The translations under genes were made by a program, and so were the position numbers. Below, one piece after another: positions 44,413 to 54,071 of a stretch of DNA of 64,000 nt (position 1 is its first letter; the number at the start of each line of letters is the position of its first letter). Source of the stretch: Flagellatimonas centrodinii. Lineage in GTDB: Bacteria > Pseudomonadota > Gammaproteobacteria > Nevskiales > Nevskiaceae. The notes beneath the pieces are model-generated. The model saw only the letters and a list, made by a program, of their open reading frames with translations. It was not told the origin of the DNA and made no database searches. Location of the stretch: NCBI RefSeq assembly GCF_016918765.2, contig NZ_CP092104.1, forward strand, positions 2,542,001 to 2,606,000, read 5' to 3'.

Positions 44413-44727
44413 TCAGGCCTTCTTCACATAGTAATTTTGAACGCTCTGACCCTGCACTGAATAGACCGCGCCGGCGCCCTCGACAACATAGTCAGTGACA
44501 ATCTTCTTCCAGCCCAGCAGCGGGCCGTGAGCGCGGCGCGTGCCTTCGCCGCGGATCATGACGAAGTTCACAACGCGCTTACCGACGAGATCTTGACCGG
44601 CAAGTTTCGTGATGTGCTTTTTGCCGCTGTTCGTTTCAGCGATGAGTCCGTTCACTTCGCTGACATCAACGAAAGTCGCAAAGTCAGCTTTGCGGGCGGT
44701 TTCGGGAAGTTGGATCAAGTCGTTCAT
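44413..44727 (-). CDS. unknown protein, first gene of the accessory operon, 104 aa
   Basis: Begins MNDLIQLPETARKADFATFV. ATG 44727 is chosen over 44733 because AAAGGAG lies 6 bases upstream of it and touches the other. It has beta-rich, basic C-terminal sequence (WKKIVTDYVVEGAGAVYSVQ). No known family. As the first gene after a very strong, operator-bearing promoter it has the position of an anti-CRISPR gene. Confidence 0.7.
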   Translation of the reverse strand: MNDLIQLPETARKADFATFVDVSEVNGLIAETNSGKKHITKLAGQDLVGKRVVNFVMIRGEGTRRAHGPLLGWKKIVTDYVVEGAGAVYSVQGQSVQNYYVKKA

Positions 44728-44779
44728 CTTCATCTCCTTTCGAGGTTCAGCGCTGGCTGAATTGCCGTGCTGTGCGATG

Positions 44780-44807
44780 ATTATAGCGCGATGCGCGCTA
44801 GTGTCAA
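44780..44807 (-). promoter_or_regulatory. perfect sigma70 promoter with an operator palindrome in its spacer
   Basis: On the minus strand TTGACA (44807-44802), 16-bp spacer, TATAAT (44785-44780). The spacer contains AGCGCG-cat-CGCGCT, a perfect palindrome. A repressor bound there would block the polymerase completely. Confidence 0.88.
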
Positions 44808-44864
44808 CACCCCGCAATGACCGTTCGTCGGGCGGGGATGAGAGTGCTTCGCATCCGTCAGCGC

Positions 44865-44893
44865 TTGGCTTTTCGGGCCCTTGCCACTACAAT
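44865..44893 (+). promoter_or_regulatory. candidate outward promoter towards attR and rimP
   Basis: TTGGCT (44865-44870), 17-bp spacer, TACAAT (44888-44893), followed by a GC-rich discriminator (ctgcggccc). It points rightwards through attR and could supply rimP-nusA-infB transcription in the lysogen. Confidence 0.5.
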
Positions 44894-44987
44894 CTGCGGC
44901 CCTTGATTCGTGGCTGCCTGTTGAGCCGCTGTCGGTGGGGTTGTGTAGAGGGGGATACGGATCGTCTGTGTTAGATGAGTTACGTAG

Positions 44988-45003
44988 CCTGCCCCCGCTA
45001 CCA
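44988..45003 (+). repeat. attR core (16 bp)
   Basis: Exact copy of the last 16 bases of tRNA-fMet (cctgcccccgctacca). The sequence to its right is the original downstream flank of the tRNA, including the tRNA terminator and rimP. The region 44808-44987 is non-coding in the prophage state except for the alternative integrase tail described in findings. Confidence 0.93.
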
Positions 45004-45018
45004 ACATTTGGTTGATCC

Positions 45019-45040
45019 AGGCCCCTCGTGGGCCTTTTTT
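45019..45040 (+). terminator. displaced tRNA-fMet terminator upstream of rimP
   Basis: AGGCCC (45019-45024) pairs with GGGCCT (45030-45035), loop of five, then T's. In the uninfected chromosome it would lie about 27 nt after the tRNA. In this lysogen it lies 38.6 kb away. Confidence 0.8.
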
Positions 45041-45056
45041 ATTGCTTTGGAAGTGG

Positions 45057-45536
45057 GTGCCGCGAGTGCTGGAAGGGCGTCTTCAAACGTTGTTGGAACC
45101 TGTGGTGGAGGGTCTTGGATACGAGCTCGTGCTGCTCGAGTTCCAGGGGACCGGCCGCGCTGCGATCCTGCGACTCTACATTGACTCACCGGGTGGTATC
45201 GCCGTGGGTGATTGCGAGCGCGTCAGCCGCGAGGTTGCTGCAACGCTGGACGTCGAGGACCCCATTACCACGGCATATCAGCTTGAAGTGTCGTCGCCCG
45301 GGCTTGATCGTCCGCTGGTGACGCCGTCGCACTATCAGCGCTTTATAGGCGAGCAGGTGAAGGTGCAGTTGATTGCCCCGCGCGACAACCGTCGAAAGTG
45401 GCTCGGTGTGCTGGTGGCGGCCTCCGATGCGGAAATCGAGATCGCGGCGGCTGAAGGGCGCGTTACCTTGTCTTATGCGGAGATCGAGCGGGCCCGTCTG
45501 GTGCCCGACTTTGACCGGGAACTGGCGAAATCATGA
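45057..45536 (+). CDS. rimP: ribosome maturation factor RimP
   Basis: This 159-aa protein is needed for 30S maturation. It shows LLEPVVEGLGYELVLLEFQG at the start and the signature YQLEVSSPGLDRPL in the middle. GTG at 45057 is chosen (GGAAG upstream, normal length); upstream ATG 45012 would add 15 unlikely residues that overlap the tRNA terminator. ATGA overlap with nusA. Confidence 0.95.
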   Translation: MPRVLEGRLQTLLEPVVEGLGYELVLLEFQGTGRAAILRLYIDSPGGIAVGDCERVSREVAATLDVEDPITTAYQLEVSSPGLDRPLVTPSHYQRFIGEQVKVQLIAPRDNRRKWLGVLVAASDAEIEIAAAEGRVTLSYAEIERARLVPDFDRELAKS

Positions 45537-47020
45537 ACAAGAACATTCTGCTGATGGTAGATGTGGTCTCCAACGAAAAAGGTGTGGAGAAGGAAATCAT
45601 CTTCCAGGCGCTGGAGGCAGCGCTGGCATCCGCCACCAAGGAGCATCACGGCGACGAAGCCGAGATCCGGGTGGCGATTGATCGGGAGACCGGCGAATAC
45701 GAAAGCTTTCGCCGTTGGACGGTGTTCGAGGACGACTCCGAAGACTTCGAGTTTCCGGAACGTCAGATCAAGTTGACCTACGCCCGCAAGCAGAAAGCGG
45801 ATATCGAGCCGGGTGATGTGATCGAAGAAAGTGTCGAGTCCGTCGATTTCGGCCGCATCGGTGCCCAGAAGGCCAAGCAGGTCATCGTGCAGAAAGTGCG
45901 CGAGGCTGAACGAGCGATGGTGGTCGAAGCCTACCGCGAGCGTGTCGGCGAACTGATTACCGGCATGGTCAAGCGCCTTGAACGCGGCGCCATCGTGATG
46001 GACCTTGGCAACAATGCCGAAGCGATCATTCCACGCGAGCATGTCATCCCGCGCGAGCCGGTGCGCCCGGGTGATCGGGTGCGTGGCTACATTTTTGAGG
46101 TCAGCCCGCAGATTCGGGGGCCACAGATTTTCGTCTCTCGCACCGACCCCCGGTACCTGATGGAGCTGTTCAAGCTCGAAGTGCCCGAGATTGCGCAGGG
46201 CCTGATCGACCTCAAGGGCGCCGCCCGGGATCCGGGCCTGCGGGCAAAAATTGCAGTGCAGGCCAAGGACAAGCGGATTGACCCGGTTGGCGCCTGCGTC
46301 GGCATGCGCGGTTCGCGGGTGCAGGCGGTGTCCAACGAACTCGCCGGAGAACGTGTCGACATCGTCCCGTGGGATGAGAACGTTGCACAGTTCGTCATCA
46401 ATGCGATGGCGCCCGCCGAAGTCGAGAACATCGTGGTGGACGAGGATTCCCATGCCATGACCATCGGCGTGTCGGAAGAAAAGCTCGCCCAGGCGATCGG
46501 GCGCGGTGGACAGAATGTTCGCCTGGCTTCGGAGCTGACCGGCTGGACGCTCAACGTCATGACCGCCGCAGACGCAGAAGCACGGCGCGAGACCGAGAAC
46601 CAGAGCATCCAGGAGACCTTCATGGAGGCGCTGGACGTCGACGCCGAGGTGGCGTTGGTGCTGGTGCAGGAAGGTTTTACCTCGCTGGAGGAAATTGCCT
46701 ACCTGCCCGACGAGGAAATGCTCGAGATCGAAGAGTTCGACGAGCAGATCGTGGCGGAGCTGAAAAGCCGCGCTCAGGACGTCCTGTTGACCAAAGCGAT
46801 CGCCCGCGCCGAGCGGGCGGCATCGGTCAAGCCGGCCGACGATCTCCTGGAGGTCGAGGGTGTGGATGAGGAGACCGCTTATGTACTGGCGGAGGCAGGC
46901 ATCGTGACCGCTGAAGATCTGGCAGATCTGGCCACGGATGAGCTGCTTGAAAAAGTCACAATGGATGAGGCGCTTGCCTCACAACTGATCATGGCTGCTC
47001 GCGACAAGGTTTACGCCTGA
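45533..47020 (+). CDS. nusA: transcription termination/antitermination protein NusA
   Basis: This 495-aa RNA polymerase-binding factor has the N-terminal RNAP-binding domain, S1 (about residues 135-200), two KH domains ([36 protein letters not shown]) and two C-terminal acidic repeats, the gammaproteobacterial form. Confidence 0.98.
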   Translation: MNKNILLMVDVVSNEKGVEKEIIFQALEAALASATKEHHGDEAEIRVAIDRETGEYESFRRWTVFEDDSEDFEFPERQIKLTYARKQKADIEPGDVIEESVESVDFGRIGAQKAKQVIVQKVREAERAMVVEAYRERVGELITGMVKRLERGAIVMDLGNNAEAIIPREHVIPREPVRPGDRVRGYIFEVSPQIRGPQIFVSRTDPRYLMELFKLEVPEIAQGLIDLKGAARDPGLRAKIAVQAKDKRIDPVGACVGMRGSRVQAVSNELAGERVDIVPWDENVAQFVINAMAPAEVENIVVDEDSHAMTIGVSEEKLAQAIGRGGQNVRLASELTGWTLNVMTAADAEARRETENQSIQETFMEALDVDAEVALVLVQEGFTSLEEIAYLPDEEMLEIEEFDEQIVAELKSRAQDVLLTKAIARAERAASVKPADDLLEVEGVDEETAYVLAEAGIVTAEDLADLATDELLEKVTMDEALASQLIMAARDKVYA

Positions 47021-47049
47021 ACGCGGAACAGCAGAAGAACGGGAATTGC

Positions 47050-49713
47050 ATGTCGACGGTTACTGTCAGAGATTTTGCCAACGAACTGAATCGCTCGGTT
47101 GACGAGCTGTTGGCCCAGTTCCGCGAGGCCGGGGTCTCCGTGAGTGACGAGGGGACCGAGATCACCGCGCAGGACAAGATGGCCCTGCTCAGCTACCTGA
47201 GACAAAAAACACGCGCTGCAGGCGCGCCGTTGTCGGCGTCGTCGGATGCGGGCGAGCGGCGGATCACCCTGAAGCGGAAGGAAACCTCCGAGCTTCGGCT
47301 GGGCGGCGCCCGCGGGACCCCGACCAAGACGGTCAGTATCGAGGTGCGCAAGAAGCGCACCATCGTCAAGAACGATTCAGCCGAGACCACCGCCGCCGTC
47401 GAGGAAGCGCGCCAGGCCGCTGAAGCAGCGGCGGCAGAGGCTCGAGAAGCCCGCGAAGCGGCAGCCAGGCAGGCGGAGGCCGATGCTGCTGCTGAGGCTG
47501 CGGCCAAGATTGCTGCTGAAACAGCTGAGCGGGAAGCCAGGGAGGCAGCGGAACGCGCCCAGCAGGAGGCAGACGAGAAGCTGCGGAGGGACAAGGAGCT
47601 GCACGAGAAGCAGTTGGTCGACGACCCACTGTATCGCCAGCGCTGGGAGGCATCGCAGTCGCGACGCCGCGCCGAGGAGAACCTGCGTCGAGCCTCCGAG
47701 ATGCGGGCCGCCAACCCGCAGCCGGTGGTGACCCCGGCCGCCGCGGCGGCGGCGGCGCCCGCTGCTGCGGCTCGCCGTGGAGATCGCCGTGGCGCAGCCG
47801 ATCGGGGTGGCCGCACCGAACTGCACCTTGCCGAGGGTAAATCCGGCAAGCGCGACAAGAAGAGTCGCAAGTCTTCGGGCGGACGTGTACGCGTCGACAA
47901 TCAGCATACGTTTGAACGGCCGACGGCACCTGTGGTGCGGGATGTTGAAGTTCCGGAAGTGATCACCGTCGGTGAGCTCGCCAACCGCATGGCGGTAAAG
48001 GCGACCGATCTAATCAAGGTGATGATGAAGAACGGTCTGATGGCGACCATCAACCAGAGTCTTGATCAGGATACCGCTGCCCTGATGGTCGAAGAAATGG
48101 GCCATCGGGTGAATATGGTCAAGGCGTCGGACGCCGAGGAGTCGCTGGAGCAGGCCGCCTTTGCGGATGTCAGCGACGCCGAACAGCTGCCGCGTCCTCC
48201 GGTCGTCACGATCATGGGTCATGTCGACCACGGCAAGACCAGCCTGTTGGACTACATCCGCAAGACCCGCGTGGCTGCCGGTGAGGCCGGGGGGATCACC
48301 CAGCACATCGGCGCTTACCATGTCGAAACCGACAAGGGTGTGGTGAGCTTCCTCGACACTCCGGGCCATGCTGCGTTCACCCGCATGCGTGCACGCGGCG
48401 CGCAGATCACGGACGTGGTGATCCTGGTGGTCGCTGCCGACGACGGCGTGATGCCGCAGACTCGCGAAGCGATTCAACATGCCAAGGCGGCCGGCGCACC
48501 GGTTGTCGTGGCGATCACCAAGATCGACAAGCCGGAAGCCGACATTGATCGGGTCAAGAATGACCTGGCAAAGGAAGAGGTCATTCCGGAAGAGTGGGGC
48601 GGTGACACCCAGATGGTCGGGGTCTCCAGCCATACTGGTGAAGGTGTCGACACGCTGCTCGATGCGATTCTGGTGCAATCCGAGATTCTCGAGTTGCGCG
48701 CACCGGTCGAGGCCGATGCGCGCGGTACCGTGGTTGAGGCTTCGCTCGAAAAGGGCCGAGGCCCGGTTGCCACGGTGCTGGTTCGTTCAGGCACCTTGCA
48801 TCAGGGCGATGTGGTGCTTTCCGGGCGGTTCTTCGGCCGGGTTCGGGCGCTGTTTGACGAAGCCGGTCGGCTGGTCAAGACGGCGGGGCCATCGATCCCT
48901 GTACAGATTCTGGGTCTTTCGGGTGTTCCCGATGCCGGCGACGATGTCGTGGTGGTCGCGGACGAGCGCAAGGCCCGCGAACTCGCCGACCTGCGCGAAA
49001 TCAAGATGCGTGAGCAGAAACTGGCGCAGAACCAGGCGCTGCGTATGGATCAGATCCTTGCCCGCATGGGTGAGGGCGAGATCAAGCAGCTCAATCTGAT
49101 GATCAAGGCCGATGTGCAGGGTTCCGCTGAAGCATTGGCCGAATCGCTGCGCAAGCTCCCGAGCGAGGAAGTCCGCGTCAATGTGTTGTCGTCGGCGATT
49201 GGCGGCATCAACGAGTCGGATGTCGATCTGGCCCTGGCCTCGAAGGCGATCATTATCGGGTTCAACGTCCGTGCCGACGGTGGCGCTCGCAAGCGTATCC
49301 AGGAAACCGGTGTCGATGTTCGGTACTACTCGATCATCTACAACGTTCTCGACGACGTCTCCGATGCGGTGTCCGGCCTGCTCGGGACCGAAACACGCGA
49401 GCAGATCGTCGGTATCGCCCAGGTTCGCGATGTCTTCCGCAGTCAGGCGCTGGGCAGTATTGCCGGGTGCCTGGTGATCGAAGGGTCGGTCCAACGCAGC
49501 TTGCCGATCCGGGTGTTGCGCGAGAACACGGTGATCTACGAGGGCACTCTGGAGTCCCTGCGGCGATTCAAGGACGACGTCCAGAAGGTCGAAGCCGGGA
49601 CCGAGTGCGGCATCGGCGTGAAGGATTACAACGACGTCAAGGTCGGCGATCAGATCGAATGCTTCCAGCGGGTTGAATTCCGCCGCACCATCAAGGCTAC
49701 GGCTGCGGCCTGA
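47050..49713 (+). CDS. infB: translation initiation factor IF-2
   Basis: This 887-aa GTPase brings fMet-tRNA to the 30S subunit. A long charged Ala/Glu/Arg N-terminal region (about residues 90-290) precedes the G domain ([24 protein letters not shown]) and the IF2 C-terminal domains. Internal starts are likely, as in E. coli. Its ligand, the initiator tRNA, is encoded on the other side of the prophage. Confidence 0.98.
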   Translation: MSTVTVRDFANELNRSVDELLAQFREAGVSVSDEGTEITAQDKMALLSYLRQKTRAAGAPLSASSDAGERRITLKRKETSELRLGGARGTPTKTVSIEVRKKRTIVKNDSAETTAAVEEARQAAEAAAAEAREAREAAARQAEADAAAEAAAKIAAETAEREAREAAERAQQEADEKLRRDKELHEKQLVDDPLYRQRWEASQSRRRAEENLRRASEMRAANPQPVVTPAAAAAAAPAAAARRGDRRGAADRGGRTELHLAEGKSGKRDKKSRKSSGGRVRVDNQHTFERPTAPVVRDVEVPEVITVGELANRMAVKATDLIKVMMKNGLMATINQSLDQDTAALMVEEMGHRVNMVKASDAEESLEQAAFADVSDAEQLPRPPVVTIMGHVDHGKTSLLDYIRKTRVAAGEAGGITQHIGAYHVETDKGVVSFLDTPGHAAFTRMRARGAQITDVVILVVAADDGVMPQTREAIQHAKAAGAPVVVAITKIDKPEADIDRVKNDLAKEEVIPEEWGGDTQMVGVSSHTGEGVDTLLDAILVQSEILELRAPVEADARGTVVEASLEKGRGPVATVLVRSGTLHQGDVVLSGRFFGRVRALFDEAGRLVKTAGPSIPVQILGLSGVPDAGDDVVVVADERKARELADLREIKMREQKLAQNQALRMDQILARMGEGEIKQLNLMIKADVQGSAEALAESLRKLPSEEVRVNVLSSAIGGINESDVDLALASKAIIIGFNVRADGGARKRIQETGVDVRYYSIIYNVLDDVSDAVSGLLGTETREQIVGIAQVRDVFRSQALGSIAGCLVIEGSVQRSLPIRVLRENTVIYEGTLESLRRFKDDVQKVEAGTECGIGVKDYNDVKVGDQIECFQRVEFRRTIKATAAA

Positions 49714-49724
49714 CGGGCCTCTCC

Positions 49725-50123
49725 ATGCCCAAGGAATTTTCCAGAAAGCTCCGTGTCAACACCCAGCTCCAGCAGGTGCTGGCCGACGTGATCAGGACCG
49801 AATTGCGGGACCCGCGGGTCAAGGGCATCACGGTCACTGCCGCCGATGTTGCGCAGGATCTCCGCAATGCCCGGATCCGGGTCAGCTGTTTCGGCACCGA
49901 TGACGAGCTGAAGGTGGCGGTTCAGGTGCTCAATCGGGCTGCCGGGCGACTTCGCCACGCGGTGGGTCGGGTCATGGCGCTGCGGTATTTGCCTGAACTG
50001 AAGTTCGAAGCCGACATCGCCTTGCGGGTCGGCGATCAGATCGGCGCACTCATCAACAAGGTGGTTCGCGAGGACGATGAGTACGCGCGTCAGCGTGGGG
50101 ACGAGCCACCCGCTGCGCAATGA
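49725..50123 (+). CDS. rbfA: 30S ribosome-binding factor A
   Basis: This 132-aa KH-like protein is a cold-shock 16S maturation factor. It shows the family pattern (VLADVIRTELRDPRVKGITV, RYLPELKFEAD). The stop overlaps the truB start (ATGA). Confidence 0.96.
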   Translation: MPKEFSRKLRVNTQLQQVLADVIRTELRDPRVKGITVTAADVAQDLRNARIRVSCFGTDDELKVAVQVLNRAAGRLRHAVGRVMALRYLPELKFEADIALRVGDQIGALINKVVREDDEYARQRGDEPPAAQ

Positions 50124-51040
50124 GTGCCCCGCGCCGGCCGCGCCGGGTCATCAGCGGCATCCTGCCGCTGGACAAGCCCAAGGGCCTGTCATCAAACACC
50201 GCATTGATCGAGGTGAGGCGTCGATTCCAGGCCGACAAGGCCGGCCACGTCGGCAGCCTCGATCCGATGGCCACCGGCATGCTCCCGGTGTGCCTGGGGC
50301 AGGCCACCAAGCTGTGCGGATACCTGCTGGAATCCGACAAGCGTTACTTGGCCACGGTGCGCCTGGGCGTTGCCACCGACACCGGAGATGCCGAGGGCGA
50401 ACCGATTGCGCACAGCGACCTCTCCGGCTTCAACGTCGCCGCCTTGGAAGCCGTGCTTCGGCAGTTTGTCGGACCCCAGCAGCAGGTGCCTCCCATGTAC
50501 TCGGCACTGAAGCAGGGCGGAGTGCGCCTGTATCAGCTGGCCCGCGAAGGGCAGGTGGTGGAGCGCCCAGCGCGGTCGATCATGGTCCACGCGCTGCAGC
50601 TCCAGTCGACCCGCACGGATGGCTTTGTCGTTGACGTTCGCTGCTCCAAGGGCACTTATATTCGTGTCCTGGCCGAAGACATTGCTCGAGCGATGGGCGA
50701 GGTGGCCCATCTAGTTGGCTTGCGACGGCTGCAGGCGGGACCCTTCGTCGGGGACATGGTGACATTGGAACAGCTTGACGCCACCTACGACGGCGGCGGC
50801 TTGGCGGCGCTGGATCGATTGCTGCAGCCGCTGGCATCAGCCCTGCCGGACTGGCCGAAAATCGCCGTCGATTCCGCTGCTGCGGTCTTGCTGCGGCGAG
50901 GGCTGCAGGTGCCCGTGGATGCACAGATGGCAGACACCTTGGTCGCGGTGGTCGACGCCGAGGCGCGAGCGCTGTGCCTCGCTGACCTGACCGACGGCAA
51001 GCTACAGCCCCGGCGCTGGCTTGCCGATGACGCGACATGA
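50120..51040 (+). CDS. truB: tRNA pseudouridine-55 synthase
   Basis: This 306-aa enzyme makes psi55 in the T-loop of tRNAs. The catalytic Asp lies in KAGHVGSLDPMATGMLPV. The C-terminal PUA-like domain is present. Standard rbfA-truB-rpsO order. Confidence 0.97.
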   Translation: MSAPRRPRRVISGILPLDKPKGLSSNTALIEVRRRFQADKAGHVGSLDPMATGMLPVCLGQATKLCGYLLESDKRYLATVRLGVATDTGDAEGEPIAHSDLSGFNVAALEAVLRQFVGPQQQVPPMYSALKQGGVRLYQLAREGQVVERPARSIMVHALQLQSTRTDGFVVDVRCSKGTYIRVLAEDIARAMGEVAHLVGLRRLQAGPFVGDMVTLEQLDATYDGGGLAALDRLLQPLASALPDWPKIAVDSAAAVLLRRGLQVPVDAQMADTLVAVVDAEARALCLADLTDGKLQPRRWLADDAT

Positions 51041-51049
51041 CAGATCGTA

Positions 51050-51079
51050 TTGCAGTCGATCTGTGTAGAAAGCTACAAT
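51050..51079 (+). promoter_or_regulatory. rpsO promoter
   Basis: TTGCAG (51050-51055), 18-bp spacer, TACAAT (51074-51079), in the truB-rpsO gap. Gives a leader of about 47 nt. Confidence 0.6.
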
Positions 51080-51133
51080 AGAGGACTTTGCAATCGCTTG
51101 CTGTCCGATTTTTCGAATTTTCCGGAGTTTTAC

Positions 51134-51403
51134 ATGACGATGTCCGTGGCCGAGAAGGCTGAGGTGGCTCAGAAGTTTGCGCGCAACCCCGGTGATACCG
51201 GTTCCCCCGAAGTCCAGGTTGCGCTGCTGACCGCCCGTATCAGCAGCCTGGGCGGCCATTTCGCCGACCACAAGAAGGATCACCACTCCCGTCGGGGGCT
51301 GTTGAAGATGGTGAACCAGCGCCGTGGCCTGCTTGACTACCTCAAGCGCAAGAGCGAAGCCCGCTATCTCAAGTTGATCGCTGACCTCGGTCTGCGTCGC
51401 TAG
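51134..51403 (+). CDS. rpsO: 30S ribosomal protein S15
   Basis: This 89-aa protein is identical in length to E. coli S15 and shares [35 protein letters not shown] and the end LGLRR. GGAG lies 7-8 bases before ATG 51134; another ATG 6 bases later is in frame. Confidence 0.97.
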   Translation: MTMSVAEKAEVAQKFARNPGDTGSPEVQVALLTARISSLGGHFADHKKDHHSRRGLLKMVNQRRGLLDYLKRKSEARYLKLIADLGLRR

Positions 51404-51476
51404 GACCGTGTTCGCCAGCGGAACGGCGTACATGTCGGGCATTGCCCGTTCGCCGGATCGTCTGTTGACCTTTCAA

Positions 51477-51517
51477 GAAGCCGCCGCAACCCGTTCGGGT
51501 GCCGGGCGGCTTCTTTC
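51477..51517 (+). terminator. rpsO terminator
   Basis: AAGCCGCC (51478-51485) pairs with GGCGGCTT (51505-51512), followed by CTTT and T's. The pnp Shine-Dalgarno follows within 10 bases, so some readthrough would feed pnp as in E. coli. Confidence 0.75.
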
Positions 51518-51536
51518 ATTATGAGGAGCTGAAATT

Positions 51537-53633
51537 ATGGCGATTCCCGCCACCCCGGCTGCGGCCGTTACCAAGACCTTCCAGTACGGCAACCAGACCG
51601 TCACGCTTGAAACCGGTGCCATTGCCCGGCAGGCCGCCAGCGTCATCGTTCGCATGGGCGAAACCGTTGTGATGGTGAACTGTGTCGCCAAGAAGGACGC
51701 CAAGCCGGACCAGTCCTTCTTTCCGCTGACCGTTGACTACATGGAGCGGTTCTATGCGGGTGGCCGCATCCCCGGCGGCTTCTTCAAGCGCGAGGGCCGC
51801 CCGACCGAGAAGGAGACGCTGACATCGCGCCTCATCGACCGTCCCTTGCGCCCACTGTTTCCGGACGGGTTCCTCAACGAAGTGCAGATTGCTGCCACCG
51901 TGATGTCGCTCGACCCCGAGATCAACGGCGACATTCCGGCCATGATCGGGGCGTCTGCTGCGGTGGCGCTTACCGGGGCCCCCTTCATGGGGCCGATCGG
52001 TGCTGCGCGGGTGGGCTACAAGGATGGTCACTTTCTGCTCAACCCGCCCGAAAGTGAACTCAAGACCTCGGAACTGGACCTGGTCGTCGCTGGCACCCGT
52101 GATGCGGTGCTGATGGTCGAGTCGGAAGCGAAGATGCTGCCGGAGGCGGTCATGTTGGGGGCCGTCCTGTTCGGCCACGAGCAGATGCAGGTGGCGATTC
52201 AGGCCATCAATGAGTTGGTCGCCGCGGCGGGTCAGCCGAAGTGGGATTGGCAGGCCGCCAGCCAGGACGCGGTATCGGCCTATGTTGCCGAGTACGCCAC
52301 TGCGGTGGCCGAGGCATACACGCACACCGACAAGCAGGCGCGCTACGGCAAGCTGGGCGAAGTGCGCACCGCAGCCATCGCCGGCAAGCCCGATGCCCTA
52401 AGTGACCAGCAGGTCAAGGACGGTCTCCACGAGCTCGAAGCCGGTGTGGTCCGTGGTCGTATTCTCGACGGTCAGCCGCGTATCGACGGCCGAGACCGTT
52501 TCACCGTGCGGCCGCTCGCCATTAGCGCTGGTGTACTGCCCCGGACGCACGGGTCGGCCCTGTTCACGCGCGGTGAGACCCAGGTAATGGCGGTTGTGAC
52601 GCTGGGATCGGGCAAGGACTACCAGATCATCGACGCGATCGAGGGCGAGTGGCATGACAAGTTCATGTTCCACTACAACTTCCCCCCGTACTGCGTCGGT
52701 GAAACGGGTCGCATGAACATGCCCAAGCGGCGTGAAATCGGCCACGGCCGCCTCGCCAAGCGCGGCGTTGCCGCGGTGATGCCGGACTTGGAAAAGGAAT
52801 TTCCGTACGTGGTGCGGGTGGTGTCCGAAGTCACCGAGTCCAATGGCTCGTCATCGATGGCCTCGGTGTGTGGTGCCTGTCTGTCGCTGATGGATGCCGG
52901 CGTTCCGCTGAAGGCGCCTGTGGCCGGTGTGGCCATGGGACTGATTCTCGAAGGGGACCGGTGGGCGGTGTTGACCGACATCCTCGGCGACGAAGATCAC
53001 CTGGGCGACATGGACTTCAAGGTGGCGGGTACGCAGAACGGCGTTACCGCCCTGCAGATGGACATCAAGATCGCCGGTATCACCGGCGAGATCATGCAGC
53101 AGGCGCTCGAGCAGGCGAAGTCGGCCCGGCTCAGCATCCTCGAGCAGATGAATGAAGTGTTGGCGTCACCGCGGGCCGAAATGTCCCCGTACGCGCCGCG
53201 CATTACCACCATCAAGATCCATCCCGACAAGATTCGTGAAGTCATCGGTAAGGGCGGTGCGACCATCCAGAGCATCACCCGCGATACCGGCACCCAGATC
53301 GACATCGATGACGACGGCACGATCAAGGTGGCAGCGACCGATGGTCAGGCCGCGCAAGCTGCCATCGCCCGGATCGAGGCGCTGACACGCGATGTCGAAG
53401 TGGGGGCGATCTACGAAGGCAAGGTCGCCAAGATCATGGATTTCGGCGCGTTCGTCACCATCGCGCCGGGCAAAGATGGTCTGGTCCACATCTCGCAGCT
53501 CGCCGACAAGCGGGTCGAGAAAGTGGACGATGTGGTGCAGGAAGGGCAGGCGGTGCGCGTCAAGGTGCTGGAAGTCAGCCGCGACGGCAAGATTCGCTTG
53601 TCGATGAAGTCGGTCGACGTGGCAGACGCTTGA
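51537..53633 (+). CDS. pnp: polyribonucleotide nucleotidyltransferase (PNPase)
   Basis: This 698-aa 3'-5' phosphorolytic exoribonuclease has two RNase PH domains, the KH domain ([20 protein letters not shown]) and the C-terminal S1 domain ([20 protein letters not shown]). GAGGAG upstream of ATG. Confidence 0.98.
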   Translation: MAIPATPAAAVTKTFQYGNQTVTLETGAIARQAASVIVRMGETVVMVNCVAKKDAKPDQSFFPLTVDYMERFYAGGRIPGGFFKREGRPTEKETLTSRLIDRPLRPLFPDGFLNEVQIAATVMSLDPEINGDIPAMIGASAAVALTGAPFMGPIGAARVGYKDGHFLLNPPESELKTSELDLVVAGTRDAVLMVESEAKMLPEAVMLGAVLFGHEQMQVAIQAINELVAAAGQPKWDWQAASQDAVSAYVAEYATAVAEAYTHTDKQARYGKLGEVRTAAIAGKPDALSDQQVKDGLHELEAGVVRGRILDGQPRIDGRDRFTVRPLAISAGVLPRTHGSALFTRGETQVMAVVTLGSGKDYQIIDAIEGEWHDKFMFHYNFPPYCVGETGRMNMPKRREIGHGRLAKRGVAAVMPDLEKEFPYVVRVVSEVTESNGSSSMASVCGACLSLMDAGVPLKAPVAGVAMGLILEGDRWAVLTDILGDEDHLGDMDFKVAGTQNGVTALQMDIKIAGITGEIMQQALEQAKSARLSILEQMNEVLASPRAEMSPYAPRITTIKIHPDKIREVIGKGGATIQSITRDTGTQIDIDDDGTIKVAATDGQAAQAAIARIEALTRDVEVGAIYEGKVAKIMDFGAFVTIAPGKDGLVHISQLADKRVEKVDDVVQEGQAVRVKVLEVSRDGKIRLSMKSVDVADA

Positions 53634-53639
53634 GTCGAT

Positions 53640-53671
53640 GTCGCGGGGCCCGGTGCAGTGGGCCCCGCGAC
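53640..53671 (+). terminator. strong hairpin after pnp
   Basis: GTCGCGGGGCCC (53640-53651) pairs perfectly with GGGCCCCGCGAC (53660-53671), loop of eight. No T-run, so it may protect the 3' end or act with Rho. The stretch 53672-53825 holds nothing else I can support. Confidence 0.6.
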
Positions 53672-53825
53672 ACTACCGGCTTCCTTTCGGGGCAACTGAC
53701 TGCTGAGCGTGCACGACTTCGGTGCTTGCTTTGTCAGGACTGATTCATGACAATACCCCGCAGACACCAAATACCATGTCGAACCGCAATAGCGGCGACA
53801 CGTAGGGCCTCTGGAGGGGGGAATT

Positions 53826-53949
53826 AAAAAGAGCCCCCCAAGGGTTTGGGGGGCAAGGTGCGAGAAAGGCGCGAGGCCTTTCTGGAGGAGACTTTTCAGC
53901 CCGGCACGTCACCCGACGTGTCGGGTTTTTTGTGCGCTGAACTATGTTG
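53826..53949 (-). ncRNA. candidate small RNA, ~124 nt, with anti-Shine-Dalgarno stretch
   Basis: From a consensus promoter the minus strand would be transcribed from about 53949 to a terminator at 53826. Elements in order: hairpin CCCGACACGTC/GACGTGCCGGG, a single-stranded CTGAAAAGTCTCCTCC (53899-53884), hairpin AGAAAGG/CCTTTCT, and a rho-independent terminator GCCCCCC/GGGGGGC with a T-run. No open frame of note. The CUCCUCC segment is complementary to ribosome-binding sites. Confidence 0.6.
53900..53931 (+). terminator. rho-independent terminator on the + strand (after pnp)
   Basis: An 11-bp stem (CCCGGCACGTC/GACGTGTCGGG, one G:T), loop ACCC, then TTTTTT. It ends pnp-side transcripts, and its complement is the first hairpin of the small RNA. 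Confidence 0.8.
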
Positions 53950-53984
53950 CAGTGCAGTATAGAGATGACTTACTACTATGTCAA
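53947..53984 (-). promoter_or_regulatory. consensus promoter of the small RNA with a PhaR-type operator
   Basis: On the minus strand TTGACA (53984-53979), 17-bp spacer, TATACT (53961-53956). The + strand motif TTGCAGTGCA (53947-53956) covers the start site and is identical to a motif at 54578-54587 in front of phaR. Confidence 0.7.
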
Positions 53985-54071
53985 CTCGCGCAATATTACA
54001 TAAATATTAAATAAATCAGTTGCTTAAGTCTTCGATGTGACGCTCGTCGCGGTTCCCGGAGCGGCTCGCGC

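Noticed and set aside
45012-45056. rimP starting at ATG 45012
   Set aside because: Adds 15 codons that overlap the tRNA terminator; GTG 45057 has a ribosome site and gives normal length.
53761-53940. A short coding gene (phasin-like) in the pnp-phaR gap
   Set aside because: The GGAGGAG has no following start codon and no frame; the promoter and terminator are on the opposite strand, which fits a small RNA better.
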